From Salvia splendens (taxonomy: Eukaryota; Streptophyta; Magnoliopsida; Lamiales; Lamiaceae), in contig NC_056046.1 of the NCBI RefSeq assembly GCF_004379255.2, positions 3,720,001 through 3,784,000 on the forward strand: a stretch of DNA of 64,000 nt, read 5' to 3'. Under the pieces are notes generated by a model. The model did no database searches. It had not been told where the DNA came from and was given only the letters and a program-made list of their open reading frames with translations. This document shows positions 23,470 through 35,365 of this stretch, piece by piece. Every line of letters begins with the position of its first letter. Position 1 is the stretch's first letter. The position numbers and the translations under genes are program-made.

Positions 23470-24271
23470 TCAATATTTGGGGTCAGAAAAGAAGCCATTG
23501 ATGGATGGCATGATCTCGGGGGACTTGTTACGGACATACTTCCTAAGAGCATGTTGAGAGTACTTCTCCCCTTCCACATGATTATCCAAAATACCAGCAG
23601 CTCTGTTTTCCTTATTCACCCTACATTTCACAAAAATGGAACACAGGCTTTAACAATGTCATAATTAAGTTCAAAGGTCAAGTACTCCATGAAACTGTCG
23701 ACCACCTCAAGGTCCGAGAAAGTATAACAAAGGCAAATATATGATTAAATGGACTATGCAAGTTCAAATAAATTTTTCATCTTTTTGAAGGGTTTATATT
23801 TTAAACAAGCACTTGCAATTTCACCATCCAGGCATAATATTTTAAGACATTGTTTTTCAGAATATTTATCCATTATTATTGCAAAAACCTCTATGATGAA
23901 CATCATTGTTGTGCTCTCTAATCAGGGAGAGGACCACAAATTTTAATACAGAGACAAACCCTCAATTTTCTATTTTGTCAAGAAATATGCACAATTGCAT
24001 TGCACCCTTGATTTTCATATTTTTCCATGACATGTTACATTACCAAATTACCGTTAAATTTTCATAAATTCGATGCACCAGATACTGTATACTCATTAAA
24101 TAAATTGAAATACAAAAATAAAATAATTTGACCGCATAATATTGGACAGCATAGTCACAGGTTGGTATACATAATCTAATGAAAACACAATGTATAATCC
24201 AACATTATTTGATACAGAGAATCTCGAGGACTATTTATTTACTACCACTATTATTTATTTTATTAGTATTA

Positions 24272-24302
<31 letters not shown>

Positions 24303-24646
24303 GAGTATCAGACTTTGCAAAGACATACAGCACGACTCCTCGAGCAAAACTAGCACACAGATCTATACATATCATAAAACGGAGAGAAATCAGCGCAGGT
24401 ACAAGGTCAAAAACAATACCTGACTTCAGGATTCGTGCAGATGTTACGAACCAATTGCATTCCGCAGATCCCCACCGCCACTCCGACGGCGGCGAACAAC
24501 GGATACACCTAAAATTCATACAACAAAGAATCAGATCCGAACAAATCACAAAACAAAAATAAAAATAAACTATACGAAAAAAAAGGAGATCTAGCGAGTA
24601 CCTCGGGCCTGAGCCATCTCTTGAGAGCTGCTGCAGATGAAGCCAT
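23470..24646 (-). CDS. B12D: B12D / NDUFA4-like mitochondrial subunit
   Basis: Three small exons on the minus strand, 24602-24646, 24420-24508 and 23470-23620, encode 94 residues. The protein starts MASSAAALKRWLRPEVYPLF, then has one hydrophobic span (AAVGVAVGICGMQLVRNI). It continues with NPEVRVNKENRAAG, EGEKYSQHALRKYVRNK and the conserved end IMPSINGFFSDPKY. Plant B12D proteins of about 90 residues are homologous to the MLRQ/NDUFA4 respiratory-chain subunit and sit in the inner mitochondrial membrane; some respond to low oxygen (family knowledge). The poly-Ala insertion after MASS is slightly longer than in the relatives I remember. The gene converges on the DEL gene, with 451 bp between the two stop codons. 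Confidence 0.93.
24271..24297. repeat. (ATT)n microsatellite in B12D intron 2
   Basis: About nine ATT units lie in the 799-bp intron between exons 2 and 3 of the B12D gene. Confidence 0.9.
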
Positions 24647-24730
24647 TACGATTCTAGATACAAAATCCGAAAAATTAGAGCGATCTATTGAATGAATATA
24701 TGAAGGGTTTTGAATTTGAAGTTGCGTGCC

Positions 24731-24746
24731 CTTTATATATATATAG
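24731..24746 (-). promoter_or_regulatory. Probable TATA box of the B12D gene
   Basis: On the minus strand the sequence reads CTATATATATATAAAG, about 85-100 bp upstream of the B12D ATG. That leaves room for a short 5' UTR. The position and sequence are what a plant TATA promoter would show; no start-site data were used. Confidence 0.55.
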
Positions 24747-24769
24747 AGAGCTACAGTTGTAGTCACGCT

Positions 24770-26880
24770 TTTCGGCTGCGGAGGAATATTCGGTGTGGCC
24801 TCCTCTACTCAAAACTTGACTTGCCTTTTTTAACTCTAACGCGATTTCTTCTCCTTTTCTCACTTTTTTCTGTTTTAATTTGTTTTATGTATTATATTTT
24901 GGGAATGTGAAACTAACGGTTTTATATTTTGGGGGAGTGTGATAATAACGATTTTCAAAAGTATAATAAAATATAAGTGAAATATGTCATTTTATCGCAT
25001 TTTTAAATACAGTATTAAATAAAATATAGTAGTATTTAATAGTAATAGATATTTTAGGCAATACGCAATAGTTAAGGCTAAAGTAACTTAAAAGTTAATA
25101 ATTGTATTTAGAGAAAACGAGGCTGACTATATTATAACCTTGCCCATCAAAAAGAGAACAGAAAATTAATGACTTTGCAAGCGAGGGTGATGAATTTAGG
25201 ATTGTCAAACGACTGAACGAGGCTAAATTAGTTTCATAATCTTGCTCCCTAAAAGGCTATAATAATAATAATAATAATACTTAATATAATAATTGCAATC
25301 ACAATATCACTCGCATTTTTGCGTTAGCCGTTAATTAAAATTACTCTTTCAATTTGACTAATATAATGAGAGATTAAAACAATAATTTAGGGTATGCGTA
25401 CGGGCTTTATCACGCCGAAACTGGGGCAAATTTATAAACGTTTCGGAGAAACTTTCGTTTGACTTTTGAAACGATGCTTCAACTCATAATCGTACTAGTA
25501 ACGAAATCATTTGACTTTCGGTCAAAAGTAAAAATAGTCGACAAAATAGTAAACACATTACATTGTGAATTCACAAATAAAATAAAAACAATTATCATGA
25601 GTCAGTCCATGACAATGGACAATTATTGAAATTTTCAATAATCGAATTGGGTAACCTGAATAATTTTTGCAAATTTTATTGGTCGGCGTAAATAGATGTC
25701 AATATCAATTTGAATTTGTGCTCAAGATTGCTCCAACCAAATCCAATAGGCCCATTACTTTTCAATTGTCAAACTCACTGAATCTCACGATCAATTTATG
25801 GGGCCCCATTTGATACTGGGCGTTCATTTTAAGTATATTTATCATTATAAGTTATTTTTATTTTTTTTTACAACTCTTATTATTATTTATAAACATAGTT
25901 GTCGAAAAATATCGGTAAATATAACGATTCTAGTAGTGATAATGTTGGTGTATATACTTTAAATAAATGAGATTTATTTTTAGAAGCCGCGACTCTTTTG
26001 AACTTTACTATGAAACATCTTTTATTTTTGGAGTCCCAATTTGTTGTTTAATTAATTAGTGCTTGTTAATACATATTTATAACGTTTAATTAATTGTTAA
26101 CTACTAGTATTATTGAATTTAGAATTATAGATGCCCACACGAAATGGAAAGACAAAATACCATCCTAAAATAGCTAATTCAATATTATTACGCATTATTT
26201 TAAGTCTAGTGAATTAGGCACATGATATCATCATGGTGGAGAAAGTTTTATGGATTAATGCACACCTTTAATATCCCTACCAAATAGTGGAAAGTTGAGC
26301 TCCATAATTAGCTATATTGATATTACTTTGTAGTAATTCACAGTTATTCATCAATTTTCTAAATGAGCTACCGTATTAAATTTTAAACACGTTATAAGCT
26401 ATAAAAATAAGCATCGCTAGCTTTTAAGCTCACTAAAAACATGTCCATCAATCTCGACTTATTTGTGTATTTTATAAATAATAATATTTACAAAAAATAA
26501 CACTTATTTGATTTATTACTTTTCATGTATACACTTTTTCATCTACCTTTATTTTTTCTCTTTTTAATTATATTATTCTCACTCAATTTATACTATCAAT
26601 TTATTCTTAAAACATTATAGAACTATGAATATTTTAAATGCCAAAAAAAATATTAATGCTATAAACAAGAGGAATCTTTGAACGAAGTGACGTCACTACA
26701 TTCAATGGCGAATCCGTAATTAATCCAAACAAGAAGCCCAATTACCTCACAAACGCATCACCAAGATGAAATCAATATCAGCAGAAATTGGTGGGCTGAG
26801 GCTCATGACAAAGATTTGTAGGTAAGAACGCGACGCCCCTCAACCACCGCAGCTCCTCCGCCGGGAAAATCTCGAGTGCA
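24770..26880. other. AT-rich spacer between B12D and DUF760 gene
   Basis: No gene, RNA or clear element is seen in this 2.1-kb divergent spacer. It contains an (AAT)n run at about 25259-25279. The last 130 bases, close to the DUF760 start, become GC-richer. Confidence 0.6.
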
Positions 26881-26891
26881 GAAGCAGATTC

Positions 26892-29147
26892 ATGGCGGCC
26901 TCGGCAGCGGCGAGGGCTGTCCTAATATCACGCGCCTCCGATTTATCCCTTAAACCCACCCTGTCGGCTCAGCCGCCGCTCGCGCACCGCCACTTCATCC
27001 GCCCCTTGCTCCGGGCGGTCCCGAGGAAGCGCGCCGTGATCAGCTGCCTTATTTCCGGCGTCGACGGCGGTGGAGTCTCCGACGAGTTCGTCTCCACCAG
27101 GAAATCCGGTTTCGGGCACGAATTCTCCGTCATAGCGAATATGCTTAATAAAATCGAGCCGTTCGACAATTCGGTTATCTCGAAGGGGGTTTCGGATTCG
27201 GCTAAGGATTCGATGAAGCAGACGATATCCACGATGCTCGGACTTCTGCCTTCGGATCAGTTCTCCGTCACCGTTAGGGTTTCGAAGCACCCGCTCAATC
27301 GTCTCCTAGTTTCATCCATCGTCACCGGGTAATTAGATCTTCGTTGATTACTCTTTTCATTAATTGAATTTCTTCAATGGATGCGTCCGTATATATGTCT
27401 GATTCTGTGGTTATGATGTATAGTCCTTGTTGATTGATGCGTAATTAAAATTAGGTATTCTTGAAATTGGGAAGAAATTGATAATCGTTAGTTTGCAATT
27501 TATCATGTTTTTAGTAGTAGTGTCAGTTTGGAAGCAACTACTATTTATTACTGATTTCATATAATTTGTCTATGTTGATTTGTAGGTATACTCTGTGGAA
27601 TGCAGACTATAGGATATTGTTGATGAGGAATTTTGATATGTCGCCGGATAGTTCAAAGGGGTCTGAATATGTGGAGAGTGATGGGGCCTCGGTGGTGAGG
27701 TGGGATAGGAGCAATGGTAGCGGTGTTGGTGCCAGAGTTGAAGGTTGTGCAGAAGAATTGGAGAATATGAATCTTCAGATTTTTGGGGATTTGCCTCCAG
27801 AAGCATTGAACTATATTCAGCAATTGGAACTGGAGTTGTCCACAGCAAAGAAGGTTAGTTTACTGTAGTCTAGTTGAATTAAGTAACTACAGAGCTTGCT
27901 GTGTGGGCATGGATTGATTATATGATGTTGATCAGGTGGATGAATTTGCAGTTATAGATTGAGCAAGTCTTGATTGAGATTGCACTAATAATTTTCATTA
28001 AATTGCCAAAATTTATACACCAAGTTATTACTCTAGTTACTTGTGAAAGATTCATGGATTAGTATCAGGTGGCCAGCTGAAGGGTGCTTTTTTAGGAATA
28101 CTGTTGTCTAGGTTTCTGCTGATTGATTCATTTTGATTGGATTTAAATCAGTTGAATGACCAGTCACAAAGTCAAAAAATAGTACTAGCACTATATAATC
28201 TGTACCATTTCATGGACATGTTCTTCATACGCATCATGATGTAATTATGGGTTTACATTGTTGAATCTTCATAACATGATTATATCACATCCATATGAAC
28301 TATGCTTCTTCAAGTGAATCTCCCTGATATTATAGCTCTACAGTTGTATTAGTAGTTGAACTCAACTTCTAGTCTTCTACTCCCTCTGGTAGATTAGATC
28401 ACAACTTGGTTGCCCCTTGACTTTATCTTTTTTGCAAAATCGATTACCCCTTTCAGATATTGGTGTAATGTTTCTTCTTTGCTTTTATTCTATCTGCAAC
28501 TTTTACTCTGATTTAATTCCTATTGGTATGTATCTTGATGGCTTCTGATCGGATGTTCCCTCAGGAGCTTCAATCTCGGAAACAGGAAAACTTGGAGATA
28601 GAGCATATAACAAAGAGTGATAACAATTTGTTGGAGTACTTGAGGTCCCTGGACTCGGATATGGTAAGTCAATATTCCTTACAATATATGTCCAGATATC
28701 TTGAATCTCAAATATCAACAGTGATGTATCTCTGACATTTTGCTTCAGGTAACTGAGCTATCTAGACCATCATCGACAGAGGTGGAGGAAATCATCCAGC
28801 AACTTGCTCAAAATGCTCTGCGGAAATTTTTCACAGACGATGCAACCCCAGATTATGAGGGGGACAGCATGCAGAACTACGAAGATAGGGATAATGAACT
28901 TTGTGATACCATTGGCACATCACGGGATTATTTGGCCAAGCTGCTTTTCTGGTAATTGTGAATAATTCCCTTAATTTTACTGCTGTCCTTTGTTTCTTGA
29001 AGCAAATAAATAATGTTTGTGTGTGGGTTTCATACGATTGTGGTGACGAAGGCGGATGTTGTTTCGTGCAGGTGCATGTTACTGGGCCACCATCTAAGAG
29101 GGTTGGAGAACAGATTGCATCTAAATTGTGTTGTTGGTTTGTTATGA
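26892..29147 (+). CDS. Plastid-targeted DUF760 protein
   Basis: Five exons, 26892-27328, 27586-27853, 28565-28663, 28749-28951 and 29072-29147, encode 360 residues. The first 50 residues are rich in Ala, Ser and Arg with almost no acidic residues, which reads as a chloroplast transit peptide. Two DUF760-like helices follow. The first is around SMKQTISTMLGLLPSDQFSV with ITGYTLWNADYR-like VTGYTLWNADYR. The second is around LLEYLRSLDSDMVTELSRP and IIQQLAQNALRKFF. The C-terminus is the family ending KLLFWCMLLGHHLRGLENR. Proteins of this group are annotated in Arabidopsis (for example At1g32160 and At3g17800, as remembered) as plastid proteins of unknown function, some induced by UV-B or wounding. 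No catalytic motif is visible, so no activity is proposed. Confidence 0.88.
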
Positions 29148-30641
29148 TGAAGTACAAAGAGGGATGTATATTCTTCTTTTACATGATTTTGCCTTTTAAC
29201 TTTTATATATCCAGTTTTACATTACTTTATATTCAAATAATTTAAAAATAATACATCCTCTGTACATTTTGCGTGTGGAATGCGGAACACCATCATGCGA
29301 CCTAGACAGCAATTAGGCAGCTCTCTCTTATGCTTTGCCTAACAATTAATTAGCTCGATTGCCGATCACCCATTTTTAGAAACATACCGAATTTATTGAG
29401 TAACTTCATGATTATATAGATTATTGTTACAAATGCCAGTCAGACTCTGCCTAATCCACACATGCACCAAATGTTCCTCTAAGATTATAGTTTCGATCAA
29501 GTGCAACTTTGTTGGAAAATCGTTTTTTCCCAATTCAATAAGCTATGATCATTATATTAAGAGGAGAAGGATTTCCATTTCTATTTCATAGCGTGCTTCT
29601 CATCAACCACGTTGTATTTCGATATATGAATATTGTCTCCTAAACGTTTGACGTCATCTAAAAAATGAATTCAAAGAGCGAATTTTCCCATCCTTCTTTC
29701 ACTTGTACTAATAAATTTACAATAAAAGAGAACACATTTACTTTATAAAAAAGAATGAACAAATTGTATATAGAGTTGGAAAAAGAATAAATAGTATACT
29801 ATGGCACATTTTCATTTACAAAAAGAATTCTAAAATGCTTTGATACTACTACTACTACTACTTAGCAAACCTATATAAATCAAACGGTGCCCAAACATAA
29901 TCAATCCAGCCTGTCCCACGGCTTCAATGCTCACCGCGCCGCCGTGCAACCTCCGGCAACTATCCACCACATTATCCCCACCTAGACCGTGCTGATTCCA
30001 CCTATGATCCACCCCCTCCACCTCCCCCCCAAACACCAGCATCAACGGCGGCAGCGAACCTAGCTCATAAATCCTCCTCTCCTTCTGCGTCTTCATCCAC
30101 CACTCAATCCTCCGCGTATAATCATCGCCGCTCCTCCACCTCTCCAGATCCACCACCATCACCCCGGTATTGAAGTAGCACGCCCATGGCCGGCTCTGGG
30201 CATAGGCAACCAAGGCCACGGCCAGGGGCCCAGGATGGACAGGGGCCCAAATTTTTTTGCAGCTTCTTAGGCCCAGCAGGTCAGCCAAGGTAACCCAGGC
30301 ACCCAGCGATGTCCTTTGAGTTGCCAGCCTGCCACCGTTCCACCGAGAGTCCGAGACGCAGTCGCCAGTCGATCCATACGAAAACGAACAGGCAGAACAG
30401 CCCTTGACCTTGCCGCCAGGGGCGGACACACTAGGAAAGAGGGTAGGGCTTAAGCCCTTACCCAATTTTTCATTTTTCTGTATTTCCTACTTCCAAATTT
30501 TTCAAAATTCTGAAAAATGATGTTAAACCCTTACCAAACAATGCTACTGAAGAACAAATTATCTTGGAATGAAGAATTGTAAGGGGCTGAAAGCCTGAAA
30601 TTAAAGAAGGAAAATGAAAGAATTTGCAGAAAAAATAGTAA

Positions 30642-30892
30642 GAGCATCTCCAGTGGCGGACGCCCGTATTTTGCTTTCCCGTATTCCGTGTCAAAATTAT
30701 ATTTCCGTTTTTACGTAATTAAATTATTGTGATTTTTTTTATTGCGGGATGTCCTAGTGGGAAGGGCGGACATAGGAGGGGATGTCCTAGTGACGTGGCA
30801 GTGGGATGGGAAGTCCTAGTGACGTGGCAGGAGGTGTTTTTGGGATGTCCTAGTGGATGTCCTAGTGGGATGTCCGCCCACTGGAGATGCTC
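30642..30892. mobile_element. PIF/Harbinger-like MITE
   Basis: The 251-bp element begins GAGCATCTCCAGTGGCGGAC and ends GTCCGCCCACTGGAGATGCTC, an almost perfect 21-bp inverted repeat. It is flanked by TAA on both sides (30639-30641 and 30893-30895). The interior repeats GGGATGTCCTAGTG and GACGTGGCAG several times. The TAA duplication and termini fit Harbinger-type MITEs. Confidence 0.88.
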
Positions 30893-31444
30893 TAACAATG
30901 GCGTTGGCCCTGTGAGGAAGATGATGAGTACTTTTTTAAAAGGAATTAAATAATACTATAAAAACAAGTCTGACTCCACATTTATATGTTTGACACGTTT
31001 TTCACTTTTAAAAAAAGAGAATGCATCCTTCAGATTTATAAAAGCTCTATAAGGGCACACAATTTTTTTTCTTTCTTATTAATATAAGGATTTAAAATTA
31101 AAAGTCGACACACGTTTTTTGGATTTAAAAAAAAGTTAAGAATGAGCATTTGGGCGTAATGAAGACTATCAAAATTAACTTGCAAAATTAAGTGGGAGAT
31201 AAATGATAGGAGTAGTAGTTTAATCATGTATATTGAGAAGGATTTGTTTTCAACTATTAATAACGAATAAATCTTGTAACGTTTTCAATCAATGAAAACA
31301 CGTAAAATTGAGTTATCATCACTTTAGATATTAAAACACAAATATGACATGTTCATTTTATAAGATATATCTTTTGGACTAATTCATATTAAATATATAC
31401 GATTACTACTTTATGGTGGTTGTTATTACAGTTTTTACATTATA

Positions 31445-31641
31445 CTCCTTCCGTCTTTTTTTTGAGATATCCTAACTAAGTTGAGTCATTTCCCCTTTTG
31501 ACAAAAATCAAACATCTAATCACTCTTACTTTATTTCATCACCTATTTTACTTTCTTCTTTATCTTTTCTATTTTATTCATCTCTCATCTATACCATTCG
31601 TTCCAAAAAGTTATGTCTCAACTTAGTTAGAACGGAGGGAG
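31445..31641. mobile_element. Stowaway-like MITE inside the hAT
   Basis: Ends CTCCTTCCGTC and GAACGGAGGGAG are inverted and flanked by TA. Internal arms (CTAACTAAGTTGAG and CTCAACTTAGTTAG) extend the hairpin. A half copy with the same word (CTCCCTTAGTTCCAACTAAG) follows at about 31694. Confidence 0.8.
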
Positions 31642-32682
31642 TATTATATTATATTTTATTATATTAAATAAATATAATATAATATAATATAATACTCCCT
31701 TAGTTCCAACTAAGCTGAGAATGAAAAAAATATATAGTGGAGCTCAGCCCCTACAGCAAATTTTTTCTGCCTCCGCCTCTGCTTGCCGCCTCCAAAAAAC
31801 GTTGCGCCTCCGTCGTCTCTCAGATCAGATCGCGGCACGGCATCGCACCTTCGACACTGCGTCCCGTCCCGAGTGCCGACCAGTATGGGGCCTTGACATC
31901 CAGCTTGGCCAAGGGCCCTTCAAAACACAAAGCCGGCGTCGCCCCCTTCCCCTCCAGCGCGCGCGACAGGCTCCGATCCGACCAGAATTCAGAGTTGAAG
32001 TAGCTCGTCAAGTTCGCGCAGCAGTACACCTGAGCTCCGATCACTGTCGATCTCGTCAGCGGCGTCGACCACAGATTCTTGATCTCGTCGACGGCGATCG
32101 TGTCGGAGTCTAAATAGACGACGCGTTTGACGCACGGATCGAGGATTTCCGAGAGGTAGATCCGCGCGTAGTTGAGCGGATCCTCTAGGGCGGGGCGGAT
32201 GGCGGAGGAGATCAGCTGCTTGATCTCGGATTCCTTTTCGAAGGGGTAAGCGCGGGAACGCGGATTTGACGATCGCGGCTAGATCGGCGTGGCGGAGGAT
32301 TGAATGGATGGATGCGATTGAGCCTCGCAAGTAATTAAAATCGAGCGTGCTGGCGATGTGAATCAGTGAAGGATGGCAGATTGAAGTTTTCGGCTTTGAC
32401 ATTGGTCTCCGTTTGTGTATTGCGGCGACTGGTTGTAGTCGGAAATGGAAGGAGGAGGGATTCTGATTGCTGAAGGTGAAGATACAAGGAGAGCCAGTGT
32501 CGTTGCTAGGATTAACGATTTTATCATTGTGTGAAGATGTGAGTGAGCAGAGGAGAGGAGAGGAGAGGTTGATGGAGAAGAACATTTATAAGAGCATACG
32601 CAAACTGACACATTATGGAAATGCCACCAAAGTTGGAATTTGAAAAAGTTAATGAAATAGTACTATGATTTACTTTTATATA

Positions 32683-32898
32683 CTTCTTTTGTCTTGGAAT
32701 AATAGTCATATTTAGTTATGACATATATATTTAAGAAAATGTAAAGAAAAATGAGTTGAATAAGTTAATAGAATATGATCCCACTTATACATATTAATTT
32801 TATAATAAAATGTGAGTGAAATAAGTTGGTAGAATTTGAGACCCACTTACCATTTTTTATAAACATGAAATATGACTCTTATTGTGAGAGGGGAATAG
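32683..32898. mobile_element. Diverged Stowaway-like MITE
   Basis: The left end CTTCTTTTGTCTTGGAATAA and the right end GTGAGAGGGGAATAG are weakly inverted beside TA. Internal GAATA..GTTGAATAAGTTAATAGAATATGA-type motifs match those in the elements at 62328 and 63091. The boundaries are approximate. Confidence 0.45.
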
Positions 32899-32899
32899 T

Positions 32900-35365
32900 A
32901 AAATACTTGTTTCATTCTAATACTCCTAGTATTGATTATTGAGTAATATTTTTTTAAATTGTTTTATTAAAGTTGACTTATTTTTTAGTTAATCTCTTAT
33001 TTTAATCTCTCCTCCTTACATTACTATTTAATTCTCTTACATACTTTATTCATTCTACATTTAAGTCACTAAATATTTAGTATGTATTCATTAATTAATG
33101 TGTCCAACAGAGCATTCTCTCGTTATTTATCATCTTAATTTTCTTACCTACTTCATTCACACTACACTTAACTTACTAGAAGTACATATTTATTCATTAA
33201 TTAATACTATGTCTAGAAAAATTGTTATAGCACTAAAAAGATGAAGAAAATATTCATTTATAATAATAATAAAATATCAGTGAAATGATTTTATGGATCG
33301 TGAAATCTACTTATTTATCATTTATAAGTAATAAAAATGAAATGATATTTTTATTGATGAAAAGATTAAAATGATAAAACAAAACTTTTATTGACAAATA
33401 AATGAAATACTAGTTTGTTAAACATTCTAAACTAATGTTATGCATAAATTAGTATTGGCTCGAGAGATAAAACTAAATTAATAGTTGTATTTACATTCAC
33501 AACAAATAGGAGTAATTATTGTTTTCTTACTTTTAGTTGGTTATAAAAATTAGTCACATTCTATTATAATAATTTTCCTTCCTATATAAAGTGGTCTCAT
33601 TCACTATAAATAAAATTTAATTATTTTTTTTCTATCTATCTTCAATTTTGTCAACTTGGAATTGAAACTAGTCTATTTCAGTATTTAATCACTTCGAACT
33701 GATCCTAGTCTATCATAAAGGTGAAAATATTGTCAAACTTTTAGTATTATTAACATTTTTTTTTATTTTCGTCACAATATTAGAGTTAACAATTGTGAAA
33801 GTGTTTACTTTTTCAGTATACTGACGTTTGATGATTGAATTATTTCATAGGTTACTTCTGCGATGCTTCCTTGCTGCATAAAAGAGACATTCCTGAAAAT
33901 AAATTAAATTAAGTTCTCCATGCTGCACACCACATAATTTCATCACAGTATTACGATTTATCTTGCTATTAATTTATTTACGTATTTAATTAGGTCGGTG
34001 AGGTGGCAGAATTGCAGGACTCTCAATCTCATTTTTGGCATATGCTGCAGATCGTATTTAATAATTTAATGATTGAACTGCTAATTACAAAATGTAGTTT
34101 AAGTTTTGGAATGATTTTGAAAAATATTAACAATATAAAAAAATAATAACTTTGATATTGATTAACACAATTTAATATAAAATTAATAATAAAAAAATAT
34201 TATCTCCCTCTACAAAAAATAATTTTGATTAGTAGATAATGAAATGCAAAATATTAAAAATAAGAAAAAAAAATAAAGAAAACAGTGGATAAAATATTAA
34301 TAGTAAAAAATAGAACTCGCATCATTAGAGAGAAATTTACCAGATATAACTAAAGACTAATTTTAATTAACAAACTAATATGAAAAAACATGACTATTTT
34401 TCGTGAATAGAGTTAGATAGTACTATCATATTTACTTTGATACAATACAATCATATGAACGATAGTGTAAATTTTTAAGAATGTTTTATTTACTTATTGG
34501 TTAAAGCAAGATTAATCGTCTTGACTCTTGAAACAATATTATGAGATCATTATGATTGTTGACTACGATATCAACATGATTATTAAAATTAATGAGAACT
34601 AGGCAGAGAAATTGTTGTAGAATTCTACTCCTTTCAACAAGAATAAGTCAACATTAGGGAGTTAACTATTACTTAGTCGATGAAATTTACTTTTACGTGA
34701 ATTCTCCTCCTTTGATTTGACTATAATTCCTTAATCTTTTTTTTTTACTTTTAATAACTCAAACTAAATAGAAATATTGTTATAAATTTTTCCTAGACGG
34801 CGGATGACATCTTTTATGAAATTCTAAAAGATCTCATTTACAACATCAAAGTGTAGAAACAATAAATAGAAAGTGAACTATATTCACATATTTATATATG
34901 TATTCCAGAAAAAAAGATAATGAATAGTTGAACATCAAATTCTGCTATACTATTTCTACCTATCCCACCAATTTGCCACCTTTTACATTTCAAGTAGCTC
35001 AGTACAACAAAGCCCAAAACCAACACAATCGAATAAACATGTTCAAGGTTAGGGGGGGAACCCTCCTCACTATGTACAAAGAAACGGCACTCTTGCGCCA
35101 TTTTCGCTTCATCTCGAGAGATTATTCGATCCTAACCAACTCGATGCTTCCTTGTTATTTGATTCATCGACAAGTAAATAAATAAGTTGCACGAGCAATT
35201 ATGTACCTGTCAAATTCCAGGAGTAAAATCTGCCAAAAACAAGGACATCCGATTAAGACACTGCACAGCGTCTTCAATGAAAGAGCGACATGTTTTCAAA
35301 GTTTAATTGAACTCCAGGAGAAAGAAGTAACGTATTCGTACCTAAAGGCATCAGAGAGGGACTTG
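32900..35365. other. AT-rich spacer between GATL pseudogene and SNL 3' end
   Basis: No gene is recognised. The DNA is extremely AT-rich with many short A/T runs. The stretch nearest 35365 should include the SNL 3' UTR. A weak internal duplication (TATTCATTAATTAAT at about 33086 and 33190) was noticed. Confidence 0.55.

Larger units (their letters stand above)
30417..31781. mobile_element. Non-autonomous hAT element with perfect 8-bp target duplication
   Basis: The element starts CAGGGGCGGACACACTAGG and ends TTTTCTGCCTCCGCCTCTG, so the terminal repeats are CAGGGGCGGA and, reversed, CAGAGGCGGA. It is flanked by the identical 8-mer CTTGCCGC at 30409-30416 and 31782-31789. This is the plant hAT signature. 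No transposase frame is present in its 1365 bp. It lies inside the small element that interrupts the GATL pseudogene and has itself received two MITEs. Confidence 0.92.
30186..31939. mobile_element. Small TIR element interrupting the GATL pseudogene
   Basis: The pseudogene is split between ...EGKG and ACYFNTG. The insert is flanked by CGCCC on both sides (30181-30185 and 31940-31944). Its ends are short inverted repeats: ATGGCCGGCTCTG on the left and, reversed, ACGCCGGCTTTG on the right. Removing the insert and one CGCCC puts the two GATL halves back in frame. Without the hAT inside it, the element is only about 0.38 kb. The superfamily is unclear; the 5-bp duplication does not decide it. Confidence 0.6.
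29858..32527 (-). pseudogene. Broken galacturonosyltransferase-like (GATL, family GT8) gene
   Basis: Minus-strand fragments follow plant GATL proteins from end to end but in several frames. The N-terminus has a signal-like MIKSLILATTLALLVSS. Then come IHIASTLDFNYLRGSIASIH, the segment with the GT8 metal motif (YLDSDTIAVDEIKNLW, read in a second frame), [63 protein letters not shown] and, in a third frame, [10 protein letters not shown] and a stop at 29858. Lesions: a frame change near 32400; a missing CPENVFFHF-type block followed by another frame change near 32260; a 1.75-kb insertion (30186-31939); and deletion plus frame changes after LHGGAVS near 29930. GATL genes are normally intronless and act in pectin/xylan synthesis in the Golgi. 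This copy cannot make a working enzyme. Confidence 0.9.

Noticed and set aside
29830..30465. A 211-codon minus-strand frame as an expressed GATL fragment
   Set aside because: It joins transposon sequence to the GATL C-terminal part and has lost the donor-binding half and the true C-terminus.
31721..32113. Plus-strand open frames over the GATL pseudogene
   Set aside because: These are antisense shadows. The minus strand carries the GATL homology.
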